NCBI GenBank assembly: GCA_946699065.1 | Contig: CAMPDV010000233.1 | Coordinates: 186,001 to 250,000, forward strand | Reading direction: 5' to 3' | DNA length: 64,000 bases | Source: Loxodes magnus | Lineage: Eukaryota; Ciliophora; Karyorelictea; Loxodida; Loxodidae | In this document: piece by piece, positions 1-11,830 of the stretch | Layout: every line of letters begins with the position of its first letter | How positions within the stretch are numbered: position 1 is the first letter of the stretch | Made by a program: the position numbers and the translations under genes | Notes under the pieces: generated by a model | The model's database searches: none | Told to the model about the DNA's origin: nothing | What the model saw: the letters and a program-made list of their open reading frames with translations, nothing else

Positions 1-6
1 TTTGAA

Positions 7-864
7 ATGTAAACATAAACAGAAACAAATTAAACCAAAATTAATTAAACTTAAACAGATGTTATAGGATAGGATAAGCAAATTTAAGTAAAAATCCAGT
101 GTTTAGATATATCATCTAACACAATAAAAGTTGATCAATTAGACCAATTTTGCCAAGTGAATTTGTAAGAAAAGAATTACATAAAACTCTAGTAATCCTA
201 TCACTAGTTAAATATAGATTTCGTATGTAACAATTAAAAGTAAGAGGAAAATCTGAGAAAATAATAAGAAATTAATAAAATGTTAATGAATGGATTATTT
301 AGCCTTAAAGCTAAAAATTAATCAAAAGATTAATAGAACTAGACAGATTTCAATAAAATTGAAAACTAAAATTGTTCTGTTGCTAAAAAATCAAACCCTC
401 TTAAAAGAAAATAGGAAAAAGATTATATTTATATTCCAGTAGCTAAACGTAGTATTAAATATAGAGATCAAAAAGAAAGTGAAAAAATAATGCAATCCTT
501 AAATTTTAAATCGCTTTTACTCAAGGAATTTATATTATAGGGTTCTTGAAGAAAAACACAGTATGAAATGAGTAATATTTAAGGCAGGTATGTGACAATA
601 AATTAAGAATTAACCTTTGGAACTATTGATAGTATTAAAAAAACCAAAATATTTGTGAATCAAAATCTGTTATAAAAATATAATAAATAAGTAATTTTTA
701 TAATTATCTAATTCTTTCATCAGCATCCGGAATATGGAAAAAAATTTGTAAATGTTGATTATGATTAACAAGGGAATAAAAATATTTGTATTTACGAAAA
801 TGGACCTCCAGCTGGATCAAAAGAAAGTAATAAAGATAATAATTAATATTAATATTAATATTGA
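7..864 (+). CDS. LINE ORF1-like protein, 5' end may lie outside window
   Basis: Read with TAA/TAG as glutamine this frame runs from an ATG at 7 to a TGA at 862-864, 285 residues. It has one internal TGA, read as tryptophan, near 547. The product is hydrophilic and rich in K, Q and N, with a basic stretch in the middle (KRSIKYRDQKESEK). I see no zinc knuckle, unlike the other ORF1 proteins in the window. Its stop lies at the beginning of the endonuclease/RT frame, the usual ORF1-ORF2 layout of a non-LTR retrotransposon, so I infer a nucleic-acid-binding ORF1 protein. The true start may lie upstream of the window. It could instead be an unrelated gene interrupted by the LINE. Confidence 0.5.
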
Positions 865-3800
865 ATCGAATCAAGATTGGACACACTAACATTAATGGAA
901 TAGCAGGAAAACAGTTAATGATTGGAGAATTTATCAAAAGTAATGACATAGACATCTTCTCAATTAATGAAACATGGCAAAAGTAAGATTTTCCTCCTTT
1001 ACTAATAAAAAGATATAGGACATAATTTAGAAATGCAGATAAAGGAGGAGGTGTGTAAGCTTGATTATTAGAGATGAAATAAATAGTACAGAATCTAGAG
1101 TAAATATAGAAACCTAAAATCGATTTGTTTCAGTCAAAATGGAAAATATATTAATCACATCTTGCTATATGCCTGACAATAATAAAAGTAGTCTTATTAA
1201 AGATTAAGCTTATGATTATATTAATACATATATTGGATAATTTCCAAATAATCCTCATATATTGATAGGAGACTTCAATGCTCTATTATAAAATTACGGA
1301 AATAATACTTAAAATGATTATGACAACACATCTAGATTTTAAGAATTCTTGCAATAAAATGATCTTCAAATAGTTAATAATACGATTAGTAATACATGCA
1401 TACACAAAGGAACGGGAAAATTGTACTGTAATGACTATATTTTAATTAGTAGTAATTTAAATAATAATTAATTTGTAAATTTTTAGGTTCACAATGGCTG
1501 CTTAAAAACTGATCACATTCCAATTACAGTTAACTTTTTGTTTAATACAAAATATTATGATAATGAAAAAATAATTTAGAGAAAATATAAAATTAATCGT
1601 TTGTAAGATCCAATTGATAGATAAAGATATTAACAATCATTTATACAAACTTGTAATTATTACTTTCAAATAGATAGAAATAATTTAGAGGAATAGTACA
1701 TGTACATAGCAGAAATATTCAAGAAAACGCAGATTCAGTACTAGGATCATTTATTCCTGATCTTAAATACAACAAACTTCCTCAAGATCTTGCAAGAAAG
1801 TATATAGATGCGAAAAGAGCTAACTAAGAGTATAAAGAAACGCAAATTTATTTTGGAAGAATTAATTAAAGAGTCCTTAATCTTCAGAAATCAGCTAATA
1901 AACTTTGAAATAAATATAAATATCATCTATGAAAATGGTTAAAAGATAAAGCAAAGAAGAAATTTCTAAATCTTAATGAAGAACCAAAAATTATGTTTTA
2001 ACAAGCGAAAAAGATTCTGAACCCAAAAATAAGAAACAAAATGAACTTTAATTAAGAGCTTAAAAACCAATTCGTTGATTCATGAGAGAATTTTGTTTTT
2101 AATAAACATTAAAATATTACTTAATAGTAGCTTAACAATAGTAACAAAAATTTTAATTTAGTTTATTGAAATATTAAAGAAATTTAAGAGTAAATACCTT
2201 CCTATTTACAAGAATTCCAACTCTTTACGATTTAAGAAATTTAGGAAATTATTCAATAAATCCCTAATGGAAAAGCAGCTGGTCCAGATGGCATAAAGGG
2301 AGAATTATTGAAGTATGGAGGTTATTATCTTACTTTGATTCTTCATTCTTTCTTGAATAATATGCTGAGGTTAGGTAGAATACCTGAAGAACTTAACACG
2401 TCAATCATTATTCCTATATTTAAAAAAGGAAGCAAAGATGACTGGAAAAATTGGAGACCTATTTCTTTGATGAACTCTATACTAAAAATATATGATAAAG
2501 CTTTAACTAAAAGGTTATATGATTAAATATATAAAAGAAATTTAATTCATGAAAGCTAGATGGGATTCATGAAAAGGAAATAAACTACTATGCAAATTTG
2601 GACAATATAGTAAATAATAGAATCCTATCGCAAATAAGCAAAAGGGAAGACAAAACTCCTTGCCACACTAATAGATGTAGAGAAAATGTTTGATACTATA
2701 GAAAGAAGATTGCTTTTCTATTAACTCAGGAGAGTCAAGCTTCCTTTAGGACTTATAAATGCCCTTGAATCTTTCTATAAAAACATAAATTCCTCCTTTC
2801 TTATAGATGGAACCTTATCTAGGAAGATAAAATACAATAATGGAGTTATATAAGGTAGCTCACATGGTCCAGTGCTTGCTTTGCTGCACTATGATATTGT
2901 AATCAGATATTTAGAAAGTAAAAGTAACATAATAGGATTCAAATGTAATACTATTGGCAGAAGCTTCGCATGTAGAGGATGGGCAGATGATTTAATTCTC
3001 CTATCCAAATCTGAAAAGTCCATGCAGATTTTAATAAATGAAACATAAAAAGTATTCGAATGAACTTAATTGAATATTAATACTTCAAAATGCGAAGCTA
3101 TTTAATTCTTAAAAAAGAATCAAAAAGAAGTTAAGTTAAACTTAAAAATAAAAGACAATCCAATTATTTAAAAGTAATAAGTAACATATTTAGGAGTAAT
3201 TCTTCATCAAAAAAAGGATCTAATTAATCACTGCAAATCGGTTTCATCTAATTATCTGTCTGCTATGAAGAAAGTAGTATATACATTATCAAGATATAAA
3301 AATGTGACACCTTGACATTTTAAGACTTTGTGCCGGATGTTCACGCTCCCTAAAGTTGAATATGGAGGAGAATTAATACCTTGAGCAGTCTAAAATGGAG
3401 CAACTGGAACACTAAATAAAATTGACAAAAGTAAGAGATTAATAGCAAGGAAAGCCTTCTTGGCACCTGAAAACACTTTTAATGAATCCTGCTATATAGA
3501 TCTTAACTGAATGCCATTTAAAGATATTATGGCTTTGAGGTTTTTTAGATTTTTTTATAAAATACGATAAGAAAGTATTAACCTTCCATAATCAACATTA
3601 GGGACTCTCTTTATGAATAATTGATAGGAAGGATATTAATATAGAGACTAATTAACAAGATTATCTGAATACTACGAAATTGACTTTAATAATTAGGAAC
3701 ATAATAGTAGCTTAACTACCTTTACGAAATATGTAAAGAACTAGATTCAACAAAAATTCTATAAAATAACTTAGTAAAGACTTAAATGTATGCCAACTGC

Positions 3801-4392
3801 AAAGATTTTTATAGAATAATTTTGTAACTAACGATAATTCCCAGAAATTACCTATCCGAAACTAAATAAATAATATAGAAAAGAAATAATCAGTATATAC
3901 AAACTCAGAACTTAAAGCTACAACTTTCGGAAAGATCTTCAAGACAGACATTATCCTATCGAGAATCCTCATTGCATCTGTGGAGAATTGGACAAGTTCC
4001 AACATATTATGGATTGCAATTGTTACATAGATATAAGAGAATGGCTAAAAACAAAGATTGAATAAGGTGATATAGGAAGATTAATAACCTATGATTAAAA
4101 TTAAATCAACTAATTCCCAAAAAACAAGATAGAATATATAGATTTACAAATAAAAATTTTCCACAGGATGCTGCTCAAAAGGAGATTGGAATTATTCGAA
4201 ATGGAAGAAGAATGATTGGAAAGTCCTGAATCTAAGGAATAGGAAGTAAAAAATCAAGAAAATAGTGAAGAGAACGAGGAAGAAAAGGAATAATAAGAAG
4301 AGCTAAAAGAATAAGTGGAAGAATAGAAGGAAAAAATTGATAAATAAGATGATTAAGCTGAAGTATAAGATAAAGATGAAAGCGGGAGATGA
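865..4392 (+). pseudogene. LINE ORF2: AP-type endonuclease plus reverse transcriptase, two frameshifts
   Basis: Non-LTR retrotransposon polyprotein. The N-terminal endonuclease shows the opening NINGI, INET, the GDFNA motif (1268-1282) and TDHIPI (1508-1525). The RT follows, with NGKAAGPDGIKGELLK, NWRPISL, LIDVEKMFD and the catalytic motif WADD (2980-2991) in place of the usual F/Y-x-DD. A C-terminal Cys/His cluster (CICGELDKFQHIMDC) and an acidic, Q-rich tail follow. Frames differ: start frame to about 1050, endonuclease in a second frame to about 1720, RT in a third that stays open to the TGA at 4390-4392. Within the RT frame TGA falls where tryptophan is expected (for example EW before TQLNINTSKCE). 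The two frameshifts make this copy inactive. It lies just upstream of an inverted-repeat arm. Confidence 0.9.
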
Positions 4393-4500
4393 AAAACTTA
4401 TTAATAATTCTAAAGCATCTTTAATTGAAAGAAGTAATTCTAACAATTAAAGATGTCACCAGACTATTTTAGTTTAGTTTAAGTTTAAGTTTAAGTTTAA
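4393..4500 (+). repeat. LINE 3' end with TTTAAG tandem tail
   Basis: About 70 bases after the ORF2 stop the sequence becomes short repeats of TTTAG and then TTTAAG (roughly 4464-4500). Such simple tandem tails are typical 3' ends of non-LTR elements made by target-primed reverse transcription. Similar tails with other units (TTTAAC near 49600, TTTATCC on the minus strand near 44715) close other elements in the window. Confidence 0.7.
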
Positions 4501-4509
4501 AAAATAATT

Positions 4510-5690
4510 TAATAAGTAAAATAATAATCTATTTAACATTTAATTTAAAATATTTATTTTATAATATAGAATTCACTTCAAATATATTATTTTTTATTGT
4601 TAAAATTTAAATTTCTTAGTTTTTAAACTAAAATAAATTATAATTTAGTAATAATCTTATTAATTTTTTGACTAAGAGTAAAATAAGATAATATAAAAAA
4701 TAATTTACTTTTTTTCTTTTTATATAGCAATTATAAATTTTTTCTTCAAATGTTAATAATGATGATTAATTAAATAAATTATACTACTTTATGTGTAAAT
4801 TTACCATAGTTTTTTTAGTAAAATTATCTCATTTATATTTGAATTTTAGAATAAGCTTGGAAAATATTTATATCTGCATACATTATATTTATCCTCTATT
4901 TTTAAATATATTTTTTTATTTTCTTTAACTGTAATAAATTCTAAAATTTAATAATCATTAAAATATTTATAAATATCTTAATTTTTCTTTAAAATGCTAG
5001 GTAATTTTATTTTCAATGAGTAAATTTATTGCAAGCTATATTAAAAATCTTTATTCACTTTTTCCTTTATAAAATGCTTTTTTTGAGCTACTGTTTTTTA
5101 AGACGAAGCAAGTTTTCATTTAAGAATTTTGATAATTAGACCTTTGATATGCTTAAGTTAAAAAAATTATATAATAAATTTTTCAGTACCTTAGATATAA
5201 GAAAATCTATTTTTTGCTTAATAAATTAAATCAAGCCAAATAAATAATTATATAACTATAAAATTATTAAAATAACTAAAATGGCTAAAATGACAGCGGT
5301 GGGATTTTAACCCACGCCCCGAAAGACTAGCGCCTAAAGCTAGCGCCTTAGACCACTCGGCCACGCTGTCTCTTACTAATAAGTTTCAAACCCTTTTAAT
5401 AAATAAATTCATCGCTCAGTTTGATTCAAATCATGCATTTAACAATCTTAAAACAATTATAGGAGATAAAAAGATAAAAATATGTAAATGTTAATTTTAT
5501 TATATAAAGCTTTTGTATTTCTAAGTTCTTAATTATATATTATTGCTATAGAAAAATTTAATATTCTTTTATCTACTACATTTTATAATTTTCCTAAAAT
5601 AAATAAAAGCTTTTATATATTTGCTGAAGTAAATTACTCTATGTTTAAATTAGATATTTCCTAAGTAAATATTCATTTAATTAGTATTTT
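4510..5690. repeat. Inverted repeat arm A (about 1.18 kb), partner at 35.0-36.2 kb
   Basis: The reverse complement of this segment matches 35035-36215 over its full length with many substitutions and small indels. Landmarks are the GAATTC near 4570, the ACTCTTAGT stretch near 4675, a GAGGATAAATATAAT block near 4890 and the tRNA-Leu at 5291-5370. The left edge begins within about 10 bases of the LINE tail and the right edge stops shortly before an ORF1 relic. Confidence 0.85.
5291..5370 (-). tRNA. tRNA-Leu (anticodon TAG) with altered T loop
   Basis: The minus strand folds as a complete type II tRNA. The acceptor stem is GACAGCG/CGCTGTC with discriminator A, the D arm is GCCGAGTGGTCTAAGGC, the anticodon stem is CTAGC/GCTAG around loop TTTAGGC (anticodon TAG), and there is a variable arm and a T stem GTGGG/CCCAC. 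The T loop reads TTAAAAT where the other copies have TTCAAAT. That change hits the near-invariant C56 and the B-box promoter, so this copy may be weakly transcribed or decaying. It sits inside inverted-repeat arm A. Confidence 0.8.
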
Positions 5691-5739
5691 AATTTTTTTA
5701 TTATTTTTCAACTTCTAAATATAATATAAAAAAGGCTGA

Positions 5740-6770
5740 TTTCAAGAAGGGTTTTTTTACCGCCTCCTCAGAACAGGAGAGAAAACCAGAAGTACATATT
5801 CTCACCACGTCTTCTTCAACTTAACGCTCTTCTTAATAAAAATAACCAGAACTATCTAATAGATTAGAAGAACTTATAAAAAATACTAACTCCTACAAAT
5901 TAAAATAAAGTGGATCTCTTCCATCAAAGGACAAGTAAGAACTGAGATAAAAATTCAAAATAGAAAAGTTAATACAGCTCTAAACACCTTCATTAAAAAC
6001 TGAAAAAAGAGACCACTCTAATGAATCGATAAAATTAATAACAAAAAATAAAAAATAAACAAAGAAGGTAATTCAATATAGATCCTATTACCTTTTATTT
6101 AGACAATACTGAAATAGAACAAATGGACTCTGAGCAGATGAAACAGCTGATTCATCAACTTATTAGAAACATAAAAAACCTCGAAGAGGAATTAAACTCC
6201 CAGAAGGAAGAGATGATTGTATTAAGTCAGGATTTGATAAATCATGAAGATGATGATGATGATGAAGTCCATATGGTAGACCTAAGAGCTAAAGTCGGAG
6301 TTTATGAGCAAATTGAAAGTTTAGAGAATGATATTTGAATAATGCAAGAACAAGAGAAGAAAAACTGAGTGAAATTAGATTCAAGACTTAAATTAATAGA
6401 AGAAAACCTGTAGAAGCCTTCTTAAGGAACTCCAATAGAAATAGAGAAAAAAAAGACATTTCCTAGAGCAAGAAAAAGATGCTAAATTTACAACAGCATT
6501 TGACATTTATGATAGAAATGTCCCCAATAGAAAAAAATAAGAACAAATATCTGGAAAAATGTTAAATAATAGCAACTGAAGTAACAAGTGACGGAATTCT
6601 TCCCATAGGGAAATGGGAAAATCTGGGGGGAAAATTCTCAACTCAGATTATATAAATGAGAGAAGTCAAGGAAAAAGTGCAATGCAAGAACAGAACATGC
6701 AGGAAAGGATCTTTTATAAATTTAAAACTTCAATTAAGCCGGAAGGCGAACAATTATTTTAATAAATAAT
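5740..6770 (+). pseudogene. gag/ORF1-like relic with coiled coil and damaged zinc knuckle
   Basis: A frame with ATG at 6021 runs through a strong coiled coil (residues encoded around 6123-6340, ending in an acidic DDDDD run) to a decayed CCHC knuckle near 6480-6520 that reads C-x2-Y-x4-H-x4-C, the second Cys lost to Tyr. Base composition is less AT-rich than the surroundings. The layout (coiled coil then CCHC) matches the intact ORF1 on the minus strand at 52195-53094, so I treat it as a degenerate copy of that non-LTR ORF1 family. Downstream frames are broken and no RT follows. Confidence 0.6.
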
Positions 6771-7322
6771 TAAATAAATAGTAAAATATTCATAAAAGTA
6801 ACTTATAATTTTTAATAATTAATATCAAACTTCATTAGCATAAAAAAGAAATATTACAATTCTCTCTTTTTTTATTTTTAAGTAAATAAAACCTAAGAAC
6901 TACTATCAAAATTTTTAATGAAAATCCATTATTTTTATTATTTCTATCTCTCTAACCATTGACATTAGTATCAAATTCTCTGTTGAGACCATGTAGTCAT
7001 AGTTTAAATGTTGTCAAGCAAAAATTTGAGCCCTCTTAAATTTAACTGACATATAAATAACTTACTATTCAACAACTTACATGATTGAATAATATGGTTC
7101 CTATTTTTAGGCTTAATTTTAATTGATTTTAATCTCTCTTTTGTTGTTGAGTTAATTTTTAAAAATATTTCTATCCTAAGACCATTAATAATAGGTAATA
7201 ATTTCTATAATGTATAATGTTTTTGCATCGCAATAAATATAAGGATTCTAATAATTTTAATTTTTTTAAAGAATTCTTTAATTTAATGTGAAAATAAGCA
7301 ATATTATAATATTAATAAGATA
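6771..7322. other. AT-rich stretch, nothing recognised
   Basis: Low-complexity AT-rich DNA with no motif, RNA or coherent frame that I can support. Confidence 0.5.
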
Positions 7323-8249
7323 TCAAATAAAGGAATGCTTAAAAGCTCTATCACTTTCCTTGTTTTATATCTAACCTGCTTCTAAATAGGATTACTGGTT
7401 TTCCATTTAATCCTAGTAGGATACAAAGTGAGATTCAAACTTCTTCTATATTATTTTCCATTATTTCATTATGCTTTTAATATTGATCTACACAATTTTT
7501 GATCTTTTTCTTCCTTTCATTTCCATAGCGTCTTATATTTGCTGAATAAATGATAGGATGAATTTCGGGAATAGCATTTCTTTAGATGATTTTTTAATAT
7601 TTGAATATTTGTTTGTTTTTCTATTTATTCCATCAATTTCATTAACCCATTTTCTGCTATTTTTCAGCTTCTTCAATATACATTTTAATTATAATTTCCT
7701 TTTCCTGTCTTAAAAATTTATTTATTATTGCGATTATTCGGTAAGTTTTAATTACTTAGATTAAATTTCTTCTTTTAATAATTTTAGTTGGTTCTAGTCT
7801 TCAACCTAATTATACCATTAAATTAATAAATATCTTTCTTAATTCATAATTCTTTCTTTGAGGTTTTAATAGATATCTCCTCTAGCCTTTAGTTAATTTC
7901 TTTTAATTATGGCAAAATTCTCACTTTAAATTAACAACAAAAATACCAAATCTTCAACTTAAATATTTTTCTTTTATTTAAAGATCAAAATTTTTTTAGG
8001 ATTTTTTCCCTCATCAACTTCTTATTTGCCATTTTGCTAAGAGAAGAAATAATTAATTTTAATCTTTCATTCAAAACAGTAATCAGTAGTTCCTATTTTC
8101 ATATAGCAATATTATGTCAGCCAGTTGACTTAAGATTTAATAGAATATAGCTTTTATCTCTATAAATTGATATTTAAAAGAGTATTTCCTGATTCATTAT
8201 CTGCATTGCAAGAATGAGTTTGATTAATTAATTTAAATTCACTTTTCAT
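7323..8249 (-). CDS. Unrecognised charged, coiled-coil-rich protein
   Basis: With TAA/TAG as glutamine, an ATG at 8249 opens a frame of 308 codons that closes at a TGA at 7323-7325, total length a multiple of three. The middle and C-terminal parts are rich in K, E and Q with heptad-like spacing (LKLLKEEIQSKQLKLTEQ and following), typical of a coiled coil, followed by a basic segment (EMKGRKRSK). I do not recognise a family. The only evidence for coding is the coherent composition and the low TGA count. The start is a guess. Confidence 0.45.
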
Positions 8250-10140
8250 TTTTCTGGATTAAATTGAATTCCATAGTTTAAAGAACTAAAATTTCATATT
8301 TTTCATTAATAATCCTAATTTCAAAATTTTATCCTATTTAATTGACCTTTTTTCTCTACAAAGTTCTCTCAAATTTTAGAATTCTTAAAAAATGAAATAA
8401 TTTGATTTAAAAGTACTATATGCATAAGCCTTTTATTTAAAACTATATTAAATCTAAAATTTAGCTAGGATTATTATATTAACTAGCAATAAAGGTAATA
8501 ATTTAAAATAAATGATTAGTTCTATAGTTAAGTTTTTCTTAGATTATTATTTTAATAAATCTAATATAAAAATGTATAATTGTTCTACTTTAGTTTCATT
8601 TATTTAAACTTTTATAAATACATCATTTTAAATTTAAAAATAATAAAATAATAAATCAAAATTTATTTATTTAGTATGTAAAGCTTAATTTCTCAGCAAG
8701 TTTCATAAAAGTGCTAGAATTAAATAAAAATATATTAGATTTAAACTTCTAAATGGGTTTTTAATTAGATATAGTCTACTTTGTAAATCACGCTTATTAA
8801 AGTAAGAAAATGTTTGTGCAGTACCTTAGATAATAAAAATGCTCTTAACTATTTTTGTATGAACTCCCCATTAAAAATAACTTATTCAGGTTCCTAATTT
8901 TATAGATTAGATTAATAATTTCTTAGTTTAATAATTTAGTGTAAGTATAATTAAAAAGTTTATAAAGAAGAAATTTCTTATTTATAACTTAATTAGGCAT
9001 ATTTCAAAATGTTCCATTCCTTGTTATTTTACTAATCTAAAATTAATTAAAATTATTTCTTTTCTATTAAGAATTATCCTAACTTATAAAACCTGTTTCT
9101 GAAGCATAAATGTCATTAGAGGTAATAAAATGATCAATTAAATTAAGTTAGAAGTTGTGTAAATAGCATGTTTAAAGATTTAATATGTAAAGGAAACTTT
9201 TTGGAGACTTTTTGAAAAAATTAGTTAGGAATAGCAAGTAAATATAGCAACTTAATGGAATCTTAAATTTAAATATCTAATATGAATATTAGTGAGAATC
9301 CAGTTTATTCTAATATTATCTTGCTTTAATAACTTCATATTGTATTTTCTTATTATTTGTCAATATCTTTAATGTTCTAGAGTTTTTACCTTTAAATGCT
9401 AAGTCACAAGATCATTAAAAATAGTAAAATACGATAAAATGTCTAAATAACCTTTCTTTATTAGTAATTATTTAAAACAAGCTTTCTATTCTTAGCTATT
9501 TAGTTTAAAAATTTAAAAAATAAAAATCTAGCAACCATTTAAATAACCTGGCAGCAAAAAAAGTCTGAGAAAATTAAAAATAGAACTACTTAGTTATAAC
9601 TCCCCATCCTATATCTTAGAAAGCTATTAACTATATTTTTGCCTTAAAATAAAACTTAATTTGTGGTTTCTTAACTTTGACCCAATAAAAAAATTAATAT
9701 AAAATATAGGATTTTCTTAATTATTATAAAATAAGGGAATAAAAGGTTGAAAATTACTAAATTTAAACATTTTATGAATAAAGTTAACTTTTTTAACTAT
9801 TTATAAATAAAAAGTTTTGCTTTTAGAACATTTTAATCTATTAGAGATGTCTTTATCACATCTTATAACTCTAAAAGCCTCATTACTTGACTTTGTTTTA
9901 TATAAATGAAAAGTTAATAAGATATTAAACGAATGCTTATTTAATGCTTTACTATCTATCTAAATTTATCCTTTCATTTCATTATTAACCATCATTATCA
10001 TTTATTACATTTTATTAAGAAAACCTTAATTATAGATAAATTTTGCCAAATTAATAGATTTAGGTAGGAAGATTAAGAGTTATATGAAAAAAGGTTAAAA
10101 AGGTAGGTAATAAAAGTTAAAATAATTTAAAAGTTCTTCA
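8250..10140. other. AT-rich intergenic DNA
   Basis: No RNA gene, repeat or motif recognised on either strand. Composition falls back to background between the possible gene at 7.3-8.2 kb and the ML-domain gene. Confidence 0.5.
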
Positions 10141-10614
10141 TCAAATTTTAGCCTTGAAAAGAAGACATACATGTTCCTTGTCAGCACTGTCTTTCAAGTG
10201 GAGTTTCAAATCATAAGTTCCTGGTGGGATCATTGAGGGCATGGGAAGTACTGAAGTAACACTGCAAGTTGTTCCACCGGAGCATGATCCTGAAAAAGCG
10301 AGTTTATCCTCAAAGATAGTTGTACCAGCGAAAATGACATCAAGTAATCCCTTAGTGATAGTGAAAGATGCCTTAGCATTACCAGTAATAACTACATTTT
10401 CTTTTGCACCAGCTTTAATTGGCCATGGACTTACAGTGAGTGATGAAGCAGTCATTGAAGCTCCTCCACAGTCGGTGAAGGCAACAGCATCTTATAACTA
10501 TGAGTCATATTATTACAATACATCTCCTAATTCTTGATGTAGTTGTCTCAAGAAGGTTAAATCAACAGCAGTTGAGAAAGCTACTAAAGCGAAGACTACC
10601 AACAAAGATTTCAT
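10141..10614 (-). CDS. Small secreted ML (MD-2/NPC2-like) lipid-binding domain protein
   Basis: 157 residues from the ATG at 10614 to a TGA at 10141-10143. It opens with a clear signal peptide (MKSLLVVFALVAFSTAV), then carries an FTDCG segment, beta-rich repeats, SGSCSGGTTC in the middle and a C-terminal YDLKLHLKDSADKEHVC segment. Signal peptide, conserved cysteines, the kAG..v.v.G pattern and length fit the ML superfamily (NPC2, MD-2, GM2 activator), which binds sterols or lipids in lysosomes or outside the cell. Three Gln codons are TAA or TAG (near residues 34-42). GC content is well above the flanks. Family assignment is by pattern only, but coding status is solid. Confidence 0.8.
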
Positions 10615-11003
10615 TTTATAATAATAGAAACCCTCTTCTTTTAAATAGCTAACACGTAATTAACACGCTTTATATGATTAATTACAATGTGTAATAAATA
10701 ATAAATTATTAATTAAAATAAAATATCTAATTTAATAAATAGAAACATTATAAAATATGATTTAAACAACTAAAAGAATCTATTTCTATGATTTAATACA
10801 TTTCATGAATAGTCAACTATTAATACACAATTTAAAACATAAGCGCGCTTTAATAAATTAAGTTGCTAAAAATTAATTTTGTAATACATAAACAAATAAA
10901 ATTATATTAAGAGCCTTTCATTATATTTTTCTAAGTATGTTAAAATTTAAAATAGATATAAATATATAAAGGAGAAAAAAAGTTATTAAGGAAATTTAGT
11001 TTT

Positions 11004-11830
11004 ATGAATAACAGAAACAAACTAGAAGTTTTTGCAATAATTAAAAGTAGAATTCATTTTAAAAATATAAAATAAAAGCTGAAATTTATATAAAATACAA
11101 TAATTAGATGCTTATGATCTCTATTAAGATTGCTTAGTCTTGAATTATTTGAATAAAGAAATAAAAATAATATTTTCAGTTAACTATATTAATGTATAGA
11201 AAAGCTTTTCTTTGTCAATTATTAACTTCAATTAGAATGAAAATTAAGAATTTAAGATTAAAGTTCTAACTTAAATGCCTAATTTAATAATAATTATCCA
11301 AAAGAATAATTAACCAACAGGTAGTAAAGATCTATATTGCAAAAATAATATTTAGGTAGATATGTAAATTAATTTTTCAAATAAAGACAAAGAAATTATA
11401 GATAATTGCCAATCATTAAGATGTTATAAATCATTAAGCAAAAATAAGAAAACTGTAATTATTGCAAGCTTATTAGTACTTTATTTTAATATGCTTATAA
11501 AGTCTTACAATTACATGGTAAAATTGAAAAACTTAATGAAATTTGGCTAAAATGTAAAAAAAATCTTGATTATTTCAATTACCGTTCTTAATTTTCCCTG
11601 AATCATTAACTTACATTTCTCGCTAAAAAAGTAGATAATTAATATAATTGATGACTAGTGAAAATTAGATTTAAAAATAAAATTTTCACGATAAATTTTG
11701 ATAGTAGAGAGAAGATCTTGAAACTTTAGAAAATTAAATTAATTAAAAGAAAAAAATCTAATTATTAAATAAGTAGTTATTTTTGATCATGACTTTTATG
11801 ATCTAAGCACTATTTTTTAATAACATCAGC
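11004..11830 (+). CDS. Possible gene with one membrane segment, unrecognised
   Basis: A coherent frame, best between about 11090 and 11830, encodes a lumenal-looking part with scattered Asn and Cys (SKDLYC, IIDNCQSLRC) followed by a likely transmembrane segment (TVIIASLLVLYFNML near 11460-11505) and a second hydrophobic stretch. In-frame TGA is rare and could be Trp. The ATG at 11004 is one frame off the main reading, so a short intron or frameshift is needed to use it. The 3' end is not defined. Confidence 0.35.

Noticed and set aside
4464-4500. TTTAAG repeats as a telomeric sequence
   Set aside because: No G-rich telomeric unit, only 3-4 units, and located exactly at the LINE 3' end.
10241-10537. 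Plus-strand 98-residue frame
   Set aside because: Antisense of the ML-domain gene, which has a signal peptide, a coherent start and a TGA stop.
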